A program made the translations under genes and the position numbers. A stretch of DNA of 64,000 nt from DAOSWM01 sp035380045 (GTDB lineage: Bacteria; Bacteroidota; Bacteroidia; Bacteroidales; Tenuifilaceae), in the NCBI GenBank assembly GCA_035380045.1, contig DAOSWM010000002.1, positions 1 to 64,000 on the forward strand, read 5' to 3'. Every line of letters starts with the position of its first letter. The stretch's first letter is position 1. The notes under the pieces were generated by a model, which saw only the letters and a list, made by a program, of their open reading frames with translations, ran no database searches and was not told the origin of the DNA. Of the stretch, positions 32,629 through 42,178 are shown one piece after another.

Positions 32629-34743
32629 ATGAATAATAGGTACATTCGAATTTCCTTTGTCATTCTTTTCGTTGCATCGTTTTTGGGCTGTACAACAGCA
32701 CCAAAACCTCCCGTTGCTCACAAGGAGCCTCACCAAATGGTTATGCACGGTGATACGCGTATTGATCCCTATTTCTGGATGAATCAGCGCGACTCGGAAA
32801 AGGTACTGGCGTACCTTAATGCTGAAAACGAGTATACGAATGCCGTAATGAAATCCACCGAAAAATTTCAGGATAAACTTTTCAACGAAATTAAGAACCG
32901 CATTAAGGAGCAGGACCAATCGGTTCCCTACTTTGAGAATGGATACTTCTACTACACGCGTTTTGAGGAGGGGAAGGAGTATCCTATTTACTGCCGTAAA
33001 AAGGAAAATTTAGAAGCAAACGAAGAGGTTATGCTCGATGTGAACCAACTGGCAGAAGGCTACAGCTACTACTCGGCGGTTGGGCTAAACGTTTCTTCAA
33101 ACAATAATATTTTGTCGTACGGAGTTGATACGGTGAGCAGAAGGAAGTACACCATTTACTTTAAGGATTTAACCACCGGAGAACTGCTCGATACTAAAAT
33201 TCCAAACACAACCGGCGGGGTTGCCTGGGCAAACGATAACAAAACGGTTTTCTACGCTGTGAAAGATGAATCGTTGCGCCCCTACCAAATCTACCGCCAC
33301 TCATTGGATAACAAGGATTCCCAGAGCGATGAGCTGGTTTACGAGGAGAAGGATGAAACCTTCAATGCCTTTGTGTACAAATCGAAGTCGAATAAGTACA
33401 TCTACATTGGTGCTGGGAGCACCCTTACCAGCGAGTTCCGCTATATTGAAGCCGATAAACCTTACGATGAATTCAAGGTAATTCAGCCTCGCGAGCGCGG
33501 GTTAGAGTACTCGGTTTCGCACTTTGGCAACAGTTTCTATATAACCACAAACCTCGATGCCAAGAACTTTAGGTTAATGGTAACTCCGGTTTCCAAAACC
33601 GAGAAGAAGTATTGGAAGGAGGTGATTCCCCATCGCGATGATGTTTTGCTGAATGGAATAGAAGTATTCAAAGATTTTCTGGTTCTCGATGAACGCAAGG
33701 ATGGCCTTAAGCACATTCGAATTATTCGCTGGGACAACATGCAGGAGCATTACCTCGACTTTGGCGAGGAGGTTTACGCCTCGTGGATTGGTTATAACCC
33801 CGAGTTCGATACGCCCATGCTTCGCTACACCTACATGTCGCTCACAACGCCAAGTTCCACTTTCGAGTACAACATGGCCACCCGTGAAAAAACGTTGCTC
33901 AAGCAAACCGAGGTTTTGGGAGGTTTTACTCCCGAAAACTACGAAACCAAACGAATTTGGGTTGATGCCCGCGATGGCGTTAAGGTACCAATGTCGTTGG
34001 TTTACCGCAAGGGCATTGAGCTGAATGGTAATAATCCCACGCTGGTTTACGCCTACGGTTCCTACGGTTCCTCAACCGACCCTTACTTCAGCTCATCGCG
34101 GTTAAGTTTGCTCAACCGTGGATTCGTATTTGCGCTGGCGCATGTTCGTGGCGGACAGGAGCTTGGTCGCGATTGGTACGAGGATGGAAAGCTGCTGAAC
34201 AAGATGAATACCTTCACCGATTTTATTGATTGCTCACAGTATTTGGTTGATAATAACTATACAAATCCTGATAAACTTTTCGCCATGGGCGGAAGCGCAG
34301 GTGGCTTGCTTATGGGAGTTATCGCAAACCTTCGCCCCGACTTGTACAAGGGGGTAATTGCGCAGGTTCCATTCGTTGATGTGGTTACAACCATGCTCGA
34401 CTCGTCAATTCCGCTTACAACCGGAGAGTACGATGAGTGGGGAAACCCCAACGATTCAACCTACTACTTCTACATGAAATCCTACTCACCCTACGATCAG
34501 GTGAAGGCGCAGCCCTACCCAAACCTTCTGATTACAACTGGCTACCACGATTCTCAGGTTCAATACTTCGAACCTGCCAAGTGGACCGCCAGGCTCCGTG
34601 AAATGAAAACCAACGATAATTTGGTGCTTCTGAAAATTGACATGGAAGCCGGGCACGGCGGTGCCTCAGGGCGTTTTAAATCGCTCCACGAGGTTGCATT
34701 TGAGTATGCGTTTATGTTTAAGCTACTCGAAATAGAAGAATAG
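32629..34743 (+). CDS. ptrB: Oligopeptidase B-like S9 prolyl oligopeptidase (lipoprotein)
   Basis: The 704-residue product begins with a lipoprotein signal (FVILFVASFLG then Cys at about residue 21). A seven-bladed propeller (about 70-430) is followed by the alpha/beta hydrolase domain. The catalytic triad is readable: Ser556 in GGSAGGLLMG, Asp641 in YHDSQVQYFEP and His676 in AGHGGASGRF. These Ser/Asp/His contexts match oligopeptidase B (protease II), which cleaves short peptides after basic residues. Here it should be envelope-attached, fitting peptide scavenging in this phylum. Single gene. Confidence 0.94.
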   Translation: MNNRYIRISFVILFVASFLGCTTAPKPPVAHKEPHQMVMHGDTRIDPYFWMNQRDSEKVLAYLNAENEYTNAVMKSTEKFQDKLFNEIKNRIKEQDQSVPYFENGYFYYTRFEEGKEYPIYCRKKENLEANEEVMLDVNQLAEGYSYYSAVGLNVSSNNNILSYGVDTVSRRKYTIYFKDLTTGELLDTKIPNTTGGVAWANDNKTVFYAVKDESLRPYQIYRHSLDNKDSQSDELVYEEKDETFNAFVYKSKSNKYIYIGAGSTLTSEFRYIEADKPYDEFKVIQPRERGLEYSVSHFGNSFYITTNLDAKNFRLMVTPVSKTEKKYWKEVIPHRDDVLLNGIEVFKDFLVLDERKDGLKHIRIIRWDNMQEHYLDFGEEVYASWIGYNPEFDTPMLRYTYMSLTTPSSTFEYNMATREKTLLKQTEVLGGFTPENYETKRIWVDARDGVKVPMSLVYRKGIELNGNNPTLVYAYGSYGSSTDPYFSSSRLSLLNRGFVFALAHVRGGQELGRDWYEDGKLLNKMNTFTDFIDCSQYLVDNNYTNPDKLFAMGGSAGGLLMGVIANLRPDLYKGVIAQVPFVDVVTTMLDSSIPLTTGEYDEWGNPNDSTYYFYMKSYSPYDQVKAQPYPNLLITTGYHDSQVQYFEPAKWTARLREMKTNDNLVLLKIDMEAGHGGASGRFKSLHEVAFEYAFMFKLLEIEE

Positions 34744-34760
34744 AGGAAAAGAAATTAATG

Positions 34761-34923
34761 AAAAAAGAGGGTGTCTCAAAAGTCCATTGTGTGACTCTGT
34801 GAAGGACACTGAGAAACTCTGTGAAATTTATGATATTGTATCACAGTGTATCACAGGGGAATCACAGAGTTCCGCAGAGTAGTAAATCTAATGCTTTTTA
34901 ACTTTTGAGACACCCTCTTTTTT
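34761..34923. repeat. Inverted-repeat element with terminator arms
   Basis: Perfect 22-base arms (34761-34782 and 34902-34923; core AGAGGGTGTCTCAAAAG) enclose about 119 bases. The inside holds several CTCTGTGAA/CACAG-like words, for example CTGTGAAGGACACTGAG, that partly repeat one another. The arms end in A and T runs and lie between convergent genes, so they also can act as a bidirectional terminator. 'GGGTGTCTCAAAA' arms are, from memory, frequent in Bacteroidota intergenic regions. No open frame inside. Confidence 0.85.
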
Positions 34924-34928
34924 TGTTT

Positions 34929-37076
34929 TTACTGTTCCACATCCTTCATGGTAAGCTGGATTCGTTTTCTGCTGGCGTCTACCTCTAGCACTTTTACCTT
35001 CACATGCTGGTGCAGCTTCACCACATCGTTTGGGTTTGATACGAATCGATTGGCCAGCTGTGAAATGTGAACCAGTCCGTCCTGCTTTACTCCAACATCA
35101 ACAAAGGCTCCGAAGTTTGTAATGTTGGTAACAATTCCGGGAACTTCCATTCCGGGTTTCAAGTCGTCCATGGTGAAAACCCCTTCGGCAAACTCAAATA
35201 TTTTTATTCCCTTCCGGGGATCTCTTCCGGGTTTGGCGAGTTCGGCTAGAATATCTTTCAACGTAGGAAGTCCTATTTTCTCATCAACGTACCTGTTTAT
35301 TTGTATTTGTGAGCGAAGATTTTCATCTCTTAAAATATCGTCAAGTTTGCACTCTAAATCTTTCGCCATACGTTCCACTACGTGGTAACTTTCGGGGTGA
35401 ACGGCGCTGTTATCCAACGGATTCTTAGCATCGGTAATGCGAAGGAAACCGGCACACTGCTCAAATGCTTTCTCGCCCAAGCGAGGAACTTTCTTTAGCT
35501 CAGTGCGGCTGCTGAATGGCCCATTCTCGCGTCGGTAGTCAACAATATTTTTTGCCAGCTGCGGGCCTAAGCCCGAAATGTAGGTTAATAGGTGCTTGCT
35601 TGCTGTGTTCAGGCTAACCCCCACGTGGTTCACGCAGCTTTCCACAACTCCATCGAGGCCAGCTTTTAGTTTGGTTTGGTCAACATCGTGCTGGTACTGT
35701 CCAACGCCAATGGATTTAGGGTCGATTTTTACCAGCTCAGCCAACGGATCCATAAGCCTTCGGCCAATGGAAATGGCACCCCGCACGGTTACATCGTACT
35801 CTGGGAACTCTTCCCTTGCAACCGATGAGGCTGAGTAAACCGAGGCCCCATCCTCGCTCACCACGAATACGCGTAGGTCGCGATTAAACCGGATTCGCTT
35901 CACAAAACTTTCGGTTTCGCGGCTGGCAGTTCCGTTGCCAATGGCAATAGCTTCAATTTTATACGTATCAGCAAGGGCTGATATTTTACTCATGGCTTTC
36001 CCCGTTTCGCTTTGCGGCGGGTGAGGATAAATGGTTTCGTTGTGCAGCAAGTTTCCCTGAGCATCGAGGCACACTACCTTGCAGCCGGTTCTATAACCAG
36101 GGTCGATAGCCAGTACATTCTTTTGCCCAAGTGGTGGCGAAAGAAGCAGCTGCCGTAAGTTTTCGGCAAAAACCCTAATGGCCTCCTCGTCGGCTTTCTC
36201 CTTGAGTTCTGCTGTAAACTCATTCTCAATGCTTGGTTCGAGCAAACGCTTGTAGCTATCTTCAACGGCATCGGCAACTTCGTTCGATGCGTCGCCGTGC
36301 CCCTTTACAAAGAAACGTTGCAGCTCCTCAATTACATCGTCGGATGCCGGTGAAATTGACACTTTCAGGTAACCTTCCTCCTGTCCCCGTCGCATTGCCA
36401 GGAAACGGTGAGAAGCGCAACGGCGAACCTCTTCCTCCCACGAAAAGTAGTCGGAAAATTTTACGCCTTCCTCCTCTTTCCCTTTCGAAACTTTCGATCG
36501 AATTATCGCTCCACGACGGAACCCACGGCGAACAATGTTTCTGGCCTTTTCGCTTTCGCTAACCCACTCGGCAATAATGTCGCGGGCACCTGCCAGCGCA
36601 TCGTCAATGGTAGGAACCTCATCGTTCACAAACCTTTGGGCAAAGCCGAAAATGTCGCGCTCGTACTGCTTCATTATAGTCGCGGCAAGGGGTTCAAGCC
36701 CACGTTCTTTTGCTATGGTTGCACGGGTTCTGCGCTTTGGCTTGTAGGGAAGGTAGATGTCTTCAAGTTCAACCGAATCGTAGCAATTTTCAATTCTGGC
36801 TTTCAGCTCCTCGGTTAGCTTGCCCTGCTCATCAATGGTGGTAAGAACGGTTTCTTTCCGCTTTTCCAGCTCCTCTAGCTTCTGGAGTTTCTCGCGAATG
36901 GTAGTGATTGCAACCTCATCGAGGCTTCCGGTTTGTTCTTTTCGGTATCGGCTTATGAAGGGAACGGTAGCGCCATCATCAATTAGTTTGGCAGTATTAG
37001 TAACCTGCCAAGCGGATACATTTATTTCCTTTGAAATTATGTCAACATGTTTTTCTCTCGACTGAATACTAATCAT
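34929..37076 (-). CDS. tex: Tex family RNA-binding protein
   Basis: This 715-residue protein is full-length Tex. It has an N-terminal helical region (VTNTAKLIDDGATVPFISRY), a YqgF-like RNase H fold with VLAIDPGYRTGCKVVCLDAQ, helix-hairpin-helix motifs (YISGLGPQLAKNIVDYR; VPRLGEKAFEQCAGFLRI) and a C-terminal S1 RNA-binding domain (PGIVTNITNFGAFVDVGVKQ, about 640-712). Tex binds nucleic acid and affects transcription and RNA stability; the molecular role is not settled. It is a separate gene, convergent with ptrB across the inverted repeat. Confidence 0.97.
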   Translation of the reverse strand: MISIQSREKHVDIISKEINVSAWQVTNTAKLIDDGATVPFISRYRKEQTGSLDEVAITTIREKLQKLEELEKRKETVLTTIDEQGKLTEELKARIENCYDSVELEDIYLPYKPKRRTRATIAKERGLEPLAATIMKQYERDIFGFAQRFVNDEVPTIDDALAGARDIIAEWVSESEKARNIVRRGFRRGAIIRSKVSKGKEEEGVKFSDYFSWEEEVRRCASHRFLAMRRGQEEGYLKVSISPASDDVIEELQRFFVKGHGDASNEVADAVEDSYKRLLEPSIENEFTAELKEKADEEAIRVFAENLRQLLLSPPLGQKNVLAIDPGYRTGCKVVCLDAQGNLLHNETIYPHPPQSETGKAMSKISALADTYKIEAIAIGNGTASRETESFVKRIRFNRDLRVFVVSEDGASVYSASSVAREEFPEYDVTVRGAISIGRRLMDPLAELVKIDPKSIGVGQYQHDVDQTKLKAGLDGVVESCVNHVGVSLNTASKHLLTYISGLGPQLAKNIVDYRRENGPFSSRTELKKVPRLGEKAFEQCAGFLRITDAKNPLDNSAVHPESYHVVERMAKDLECKLDDILRDENLRSQIQINRYVDEKIGLPTLKDILAELAKPGRDPRKGIKIFEFAEGVFTMDDLKPGMEVPGIVTNITNFGAFVDVGVKQDGLVHISQLANRFVSNPNDVVKLHQHVKVKVLEVDASRKRIQLTMKDVEQ

Positions 37077-37156
37077 TTATAAATATTTTTTTGTTTTTTC
37101 CTCTTTATGTGCTTATATTCGTTTACACATTTTTAGCCAACAAAGATAAAAATACA

Positions 37157-39481
37157 ATGCTAGGTGTCGATAGCACAAAGGCAAAAACATTCACAAGAAA
37201 TTACAGGTATCTTGTTGTGCTTTTTTTTGGAATGCTAGTGTTGTTTCAACAATCGGCTAGTGCTAAAACCGAGAAAAAAATTCTGATAATAAACTCCTAT
37301 CACACATCTCTTGGTTGGACTGACAGTTTGAATAATGGAATAATTTCAGCTCTAAGTTCAGGAGGATTTCACTATGAGTTTTACATTGAGAATCTTGATT
37401 CGAAACGAAATATTACCAACCCATTTCAGGAAGAATTTGCTAACTTCTTGCAAAAAAAATACTGTAACATTCAAATTGATATAGTACTTATTACGGATAA
37501 CGATGCGTTACTGTTCATGGAGAAGTATCATTCCAAAATTTTTCCAAAAATTCCAGTTGTGTTTTGCGGTGTTAACAATCGGTATGCTTTTAAGGAAGGT
37601 TTCACTGGTGTTATTGAAGAGGTTGATGTTCGTTCAAACTTAAACATTATTAAAAGGCTTCATCCCGATGCCTCGAAGGTGTACGCTATAATTGATCGGA
37701 CTACTACAGGGGAACTTTTAAGAAGTCAGGTTGAAGGATTAGTGAACGATTTTAAGGATTACTTTGAAATTGAGATACTCACCGATTTTACTTATGATGA
37801 GCTTGTTAATTTCACTTCAAAGTTGGACGAGAAGTCGGTTATCCTTTTTTTGTTATTCAATGTCGATAGTAGGGGCGATTACTATACATACCTTGATCCG
37901 CTAATAGCAATTTCAAGCAAATCGGTAGCTCCAATTTATGGAACTTGGGATTTCTATTTAAATAATGGTATTGTTGGTGGGAAAATCGTGACGGGTTTTA
38001 CGCATGGTTACCTTGCAGGTGAGATTGCCCTGGAAATACTTCAGGGCAAAAGCCCCAACCTAATTACTCCTACGGTTGGCCCTACGCAGTACTATTTTTG
38101 TCATAAACAGTTAAAGAAATTTGGGATTAAAAGAACAAAGCTTCCTACGTCATCAGTAATAATAAATTCACCTTATCAGTTAATCAGAAAGCACTGGGAT
38201 ATTGTTATAAGCGTAGTGGCTACGTTAGTAATTCTGGTTATTGTTATTTTAATGCTACTTTACATCCTGTGGCTCAAAAGAAGACAGCTTAGCCTGGAGC
38301 GACAGTACTCCGAGGAGCTATATAACCAGCAGGTTATGCTTGAGGAGGCAAAATTGAAGGCCGAAGAATCGAACCATTTAAAAAGCGCTTTCCTAGCAAA
38401 TATGAGCCACGAAATTCGAACTCCAATGAACGGTATTGTTGGTTTCTCGAAGTTATTGAAGCAGCGTCCCGACTTATCAAGAGAAAAGGTTGAACATTAT
38501 GTTGATATTATTACATCTAACTCAAAAGTTCTGCTGAATTTAATTAATGATATTATCGACATTTCAAAGATTGAGGCTAACCAGATACTAATTAGCAATA
38601 AATCATGCGATTTGAATGATTTACTGACCGATTTATTAATTCTTTTTAACTCTGAAAAGGTTCGATTAAAAAAAGATGAAATTGAATTAAGGTTAACTCC
38701 TCCTGAAAGTTCAGTAGTGGCAGAGGTTGACTCAGAGAGGCTACGTCAAGTGTTAATGAATTTAATTAACAATGCTATTAAATTCACTAATAAAGGGAGC
38801 ATTGAATTTGGCTATAGGTTGAATGGTGATACAATTCTTTTCTTTGTGAATGATACTGGAATTGGAATCCAAAAGGGTGATGTCGAACTCATTTTTGAAC
38901 GCTTCAGACAAGTTGATAATTCGGTTACAAGAGTATACGGAGGCTCTGGTTTGGGTCTCGCAATATGCAAAGGGATTGTGTCTCTTATGGGGGGTGATAT
39001 TGGCGTTGAATCCGAACCTGGGGTTGGTTCGAGATTTTGGTTTACAATTCCATATCGAAAAGTATGTGGTTCGTATACTAGCTCCTCAGACAAGCAAATA
39101 GATTCTGTCCCATACTGGGGAGGGAAAAAAGTTCTTGTTGTTGAAGATGTTGAAGAATCAATTATGCTCCTTACCGAAATTTTTGAACCAACAAAAGCAG
39201 AACTTTTAGTTTCAAAAAGTGCGGAGGAAGCAGTAAATCATTGTCAAAACGATAAAGATATTGATGTTGTCTTAATGGATATTCAGCTACCACGGATGGA
39301 TGGCTACACTGCTGTTCGGGAAATAAAAAAAATTAGACCCTTGCTCCCAATAATTGCACAAACGGCCAACGCCATGAGCGAAGAACGAGCAAAAGCGTTG
39401 GAAGTTGGTTGCGACGACTACATTACCAAACCCATTAACATTGATTCCTTTTTTGCTACGGTTGGTAAAATTTTAGGTTAA
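37157..39481 (+). CDS. Hybrid histidine kinase with substrate-binding-like sensor
   Basis: The ATG at 37157 gives 775 residues and a signal anchor (about 18-38, before AKTEKKILII). An upstream frame from 37091 is open. A periplasmic domain of the ABC-substrate-binding kind (ILIINSYHTSLGWTDSLNNG; PVVFCGVNNRYAFKEG) covers about 40-350, followed by a transmembrane helix near 368-392. Then come HisKA (AFLANMSHEIRTPMNGIVGF), HATPase_c (VLMNLINNAIKFT, FVNDTGIGI, GGSGLGLAI) and a C-terminal receiver with DVVLMDIQLPRMDGY and YITKPI. It senses an unknown ligand outside the inner membrane. No output regulator is adjacent. Confidence 0.93.
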   Translation: MLGVDSTKAKTFTRNYRYLVVLFFGMLVLFQQSASAKTEKKILIINSYHTSLGWTDSLNNGIISALSSGGFHYEFYIENLDSKRNITNPFQEEFANFLQKKYCNIQIDIVLITDNDALLFMEKYHSKIFPKIPVVFCGVNNRYAFKEGFTGVIEEVDVRSNLNIIKRLHPDASKVYAIIDRTTTGELLRSQVEGLVNDFKDYFEIEILTDFTYDELVNFTSKLDEKSVILFLLFNVDSRGDYYTYLDPLIAISSKSVAPIYGTWDFYLNNGIVGGKIVTGFTHGYLAGEIALEILQGKSPNLITPTVGPTQYYFCHKQLKKFGIKRTKLPTSSVIINSPYQLIRKHWDIVISVVATLVILVIVILMLLYILWLKRRQLSLERQYSEELYNQQVMLEEAKLKAEESNHLKSAFLANMSHEIRTPMNGIVGFSKLLKQRPDLSREKVEHYVDIITSNSKVLLNLINDIIDISKIEANQILISNKSCDLNDLLTDLLILFNSEKVRLKKDEIELRLTPPESSVVAEVDSERLRQVLMNLINNAIKFTNKGSIEFGYRLNGDTILFFVNDTGIGIQKGDVELIFERFRQVDNSVTRVYGGSGLGLAICKGIVSLMGGDIGVESEPGVGSRFWFTIPYRKVCGSYTSSSDKQIDSVPYWGGKKVLVVEDVEESIMLLTEIFEPTKAELLVSKSAEEAVNHCQNDKDIDVVLMDIQLPRMDGYTAVREIKKIRPLLPIIAQTANAMSEERAKALEVGCDDYITKPINIDSFFATVGKILG

Positions 39482-39500
39482 CGTTATAAACTTCCAATTC

Positions 39501-39540
39501 TGGCAGTATCTGCCAAGTATCAATCATTTTTTTTATCTTA
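39501..39540 (+). terminator. Weak hairpin after the kinase gene
   Basis: A short palindrome TGGCAGTATCTGCCA (39501-39515) follows the kinase stop and precedes a T-rich stretch. It is only six base pairs, so termination is uncertain. Confidence 0.35.
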
Positions 39541-39541
39541 G
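39534..39541 (+). promoter_or_regulatory. -7 element TATCTTAG of the phosphomannomutase gene
   Basis: TATCTTAG differs from TAnnTTTG at one position and lies 18 bases before the ATG. Confidence 0.35.
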
Positions 39542-39558
39542 CGAGCAAAAAAATAGCT

Positions 39559-40902
39559 ATGGGAGCATTTCATGCATACGATATCCGCGGAATTTACAAC
39601 AAGGATTTTAACAAGGACGATGCCTATAAAGTTGGTTACCATTTGGTTGGACTTTTGAAAACTCAGAAAGTGCTAGTAGGGCGAGATGTTCGAACCTCAT
39701 CGCCTGAAATTTTCGAATACTTATGTAACGGAATTACCGATGCCGGAGCCGATGTTTACAACATAGGGCTGGCAACCACGCCAATGGTTTACTTCTCAAC
39801 GGCAAAGCATGGCTTTAATGCATCCGTTCAAATTACTGCATCGCACAACTCCAAGGAGTATAACGGAATGAAGGTTTCCCGTGAGAATGCCCTGCCCGTT
39901 GGTTACGATACCGGCCTGAAGGAAATTGAGGAGAAAATTAAGGCGAACGCTCCCATGCCCAAGGCTGCAGCAAAAGGGAAAGTTATTGACTACAATGTTC
40001 GCGATGAATACATTAAATTCCTGAAACAGTACGTTGGCGATTACAGCCATCTGAAAATCGGTATCGACTGCTCGAACGGAATGGCTGCCTTGCTAATAAA
40101 GGATTTGCTGGGCGATATGCCCAACTATATTTTCGACGAACTCGATGGAACATTCCCAAATCACGAAGCAAACCCCCTAGTTCCCGAAAATGTTGTTGAC
40201 CTTCAAAATCTTGTTAAAGAGAAGGGATGCGATTTAGGTATTATTTTCGATGGCGATGCCGACCGGGTGATGTTCGTTGATGAGAATGCACGGTTCATTT
40301 CGCCCGATTTAATGATTGCGCTTTTAGGCCATTACTTCCTTGAAGAGAAAGGGCAGAAGGGATTGGTTCTTCAGGATATTCGTACCTCGAAAGCGGTTGG
40401 AGAGTACCTGAAACCATTGGGTGGCGAAATGCGAACTTGGCGCGTTGGGCGCGCGTTTGCTGCGCATAAATTGCGTGAAATCGATGGCATTTATGGTGGC
40501 GAGCTGGCTGGTCACTACTACTTTCGCGATTTCTACTACTCCGATTCGGGCTTGCTAGCTTGCCTAATAATTCTTAACGTAATCAGCAAATTTAAGAAGG
40601 AAGGAAGAACACTTTCACAGCTGATTTCAGGAATTGAAACCTACGCAAATTCAGGAGAAATTAACTTCCGCATTGAGAATAAGAAGGAGGCCATGGATGC
40701 CGTTCGCGAACATTTCGTTTCGGTTGAGAAGCCAACAGCATCGTTCGATTTTGATGGTTACCGGGTTGAGTTTCCGGAATGGTGGTTTAACATTCGCCCT
40801 TCAAATACCGAGCCGTACCTTAGGTTCATTGCCGAAGCAAAAAACAAGGATTTGTTGAACGAGAAAGTTAGCAAGGTGAAAGAGATTTTGCAGGCATTTT
40901 AG
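39559..40902 (+). CDS. Phosphomannomutase/phosphoglucomutase
   Basis: This 447-residue alpha-D-phosphohexomutase interconverts hexose 6- and 1-phosphates. The phosphoserine loop reads TASHNSKEYNGMK, the metal-binding loop FDGDADRVMFVD, the sugar-binding loop GGELAGHYYF and the phosphate-binding loop RPSNTEPYLRFIAE, in the normal order of four domains. Specificity between mannose and glucose cannot be told from sequence alone. Such enzymes feed glycan, LPS and capsule synthesis. A single gene here. Confidence 0.96.
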   Translation: MGAFHAYDIRGIYNKDFNKDDAYKVGYHLVGLLKTQKVLVGRDVRTSSPEIFEYLCNGITDAGADVYNIGLATTPMVYFSTAKHGFNASVQITASHNSKEYNGMKVSRENALPVGYDTGLKEIEEKIKANAPMPKAAAKGKVIDYNVRDEYIKFLKQYVGDYSHLKIGIDCSNGMAALLIKDLLGDMPNYIFDELDGTFPNHEANPLVPENVVDLQNLVKEKGCDLGIIFDGDADRVMFVDENARFISPDLMIALLGHYFLEEKGQKGLVLQDIRTSKAVGEYLKPLGGEMRTWRVGRAFAAHKLREIDGIYGGELAGHYYFRDFYYSDSGLLACLIILNVISKFKKEGRTLSQLISGIETYANSGEINFRIENKKEAMDAVREHFVSVEKPTASFDFDGYRVEFPEWWFNIRPSNTEPYLRFIAEAKNKDLLNEKVSKVKEILQAF

Positions 40903-40908
40903 GCCGTT

Positions 40909-41286
40909 TTAGCGGCTCTGCTTTCTCTTGTCAACCTCAATAAGAACGTACGAAATGTACCTGCCTCTCTTTTTTCGGAAGGCACGGTTTACAATTTTCA
41001 CCTCCTTGAGTTCGGCCACAACGGACTCCTTTTTGGTGGTTGAACCATTTTTCTTGGTTTCAGAAAATTCAACCGTTCCCACCTGTTTGGCAACCTGAAG
41101 TTTTGCGTTGAGCAAAGCCTTTTGCTCCGCGGTTTTCATGTCGCTTGCCGAGGCGGTTCCAGTTCCGTAAACTTTATGCTTTTGGGTTGGTGGATTCTTA
41201 AACCAACGGGGCGTAGAGTGAACAAAATTCTGCGCATTGGCAAATATTGGCAATAGAATTAGTAGTATCCAAACAAATCGTTTCAT
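40909..41286 (-). CDS. Small exported protein, LPP20-like
   Basis: The ATG at 41286 (125 residues) starts at a signal peptide (MKRFVWILLILLPIFANAQ). A longer frame adds only charged residues. The mature part has PRWFKNPPTQKHKVYGTGTA, ASDMKTAEQKALLNAKLQV and a basic end, matching the pattern 'WF..PP...Y.GTG.A.S.....A...A...A..QL' of LPP20-family lipoproteins (but without a lipobox). Function unknown. It is transcribed away from the next gene. Confidence 0.65.
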   Translation of the reverse strand: MKRFVWILLILLPIFANAQNFVHSTPRWFKNPPTQKHKVYGTGTASASDMKTAEQKALLNAKLQVAKQVGTVEFSETKKNGSTTKKESVVAELKEVKIVNRAFRKKRGRYISYVLIEVDKRKQSR

Positions 41287-41397
41287 ATTTCGTATTTTAA
41301 ATGTACTAATCATTTTTCGTGCCAATTTTTATTTGTAGCAAGTGATAGTGCAATTTGTTTAGCATCTTCTCGTTTGGTTTTTAGTAATTTATAAAGA

Positions 41398-42171
41398 ATG
41401 ATATTTTTCTCGAAAGGGTTGCTGCAAGCTATGTTGCTCACCATTCCGCTTCTTTCGTTTGGGCAGAATGAAGAGGTAAAGTTTCCTTCGGAATTTATAA
41501 ACAATCCAATTGCACACTCCTCCTGGTTCGATTCAACGCTAACTGTTCTTGAAACTCCAGTATTTGATAAGAGCACTAGTTGTGGGTATGTTTTACTTGA
41601 GAATGGCTATGCGAAGCATGAACTGATGGATGTTTCATATTTTCAGGTCGTTCGAGAGTTTTTGAAACCGGTAAGCGTTGATATTATTTTCACGAAGTAT
41701 CCGGTACGAAAGGAGGATTGGATTACGAACTACTACCAGCTTCTTGCTGCTAGGCTTACAGCACTCTTCAATATTGATTCTAACTTGAATAGTAGCAATA
41801 TTGAGTGGCGCATAATTTACCAAACGGCTTGTGCTACTGAGAGTGAGGCCGAAAAGTTGTTTCATGGAATACAGGTAGGTGTCAGGGAGGTTCCATTGGC
41901 AAAAATAAATCACAATACTTCTATAAGGCTTCCGGTAAATCCGAGCCATCCAAGTATTCTCTGTTCAAAAAGTACCCGTTTTATTGAATTTCCTAAGACA
42001 AATGAGGATAGCTTAAGAATAATTCTTTACCCCGAGGGTGTATGGAACAGGAAAACAGGCTATACTCCCCCTGAGAAGAACAAACGAACAGACGAACCCG
42101 ACTGTCCTGAGTTTCGAACAAGAATGGATAAACCTAAGCGGAGCTTAATTGATAGGCTACTTGGACGATAA
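41398..42171 (+). CDS. Exported protein of unknown function
   Basis: The 257-residue product has a signal peptide (about 1-22, ending LLSFGQ). Segments such as VSVDIIFTKYPVRKEDWITN and RLTALFNIDSNLNSSNIEWR, followed by IIYQTACATESEAEKLFHGI, recall the N-terminal part of Bacteroidota proteins that continue into a von Willebrand-like domain, which is absent here; the C-terminus (KPKRSLIDRLLGR) is short and basic. I recall the match only loosely. Cysteines at about 62, 145, 192 and 240 could form disulfides. Convergent with the next gene, 7 bases apart. Function unknown. Confidence 0.65.
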   Translation: MIFFSKGLLQAMLLTIPLLSFGQNEEVKFPSEFINNPIAHSSWFDSTLTVLETPVFDKSTSCGYVLLENGYAKHELMDVSYFQVVREFLKPVSVDIIFTKYPVRKEDWITNYYQLLAARLTALFNIDSNLNSSNIEWRIIYQTACATESEAEKLFHGIQVGVREVPLAKINHNTSIRLPVNPSHPSILCSKSTRFIEFPKTNEDSLRIILYPEGVWNRKTGYTPPEKNKRTDEPDCPEFRTRMDKPKRSLIDRLLGR

Positions 42172-42178
42172 GATTTTT

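Noticed and set aside
36233..36818. Long open frames on the plus strand opposite tex
   Set aside because: They mirror codon structure of tex on the other strand, overlap each other and show no domain, start context or family match.
41310..41576. Minus-strand open frame of 88 codons across the start of the 41398 gene
   Set aside because: It is antisense to the signal-peptide region of a supported gene and has no recognisable protein features.
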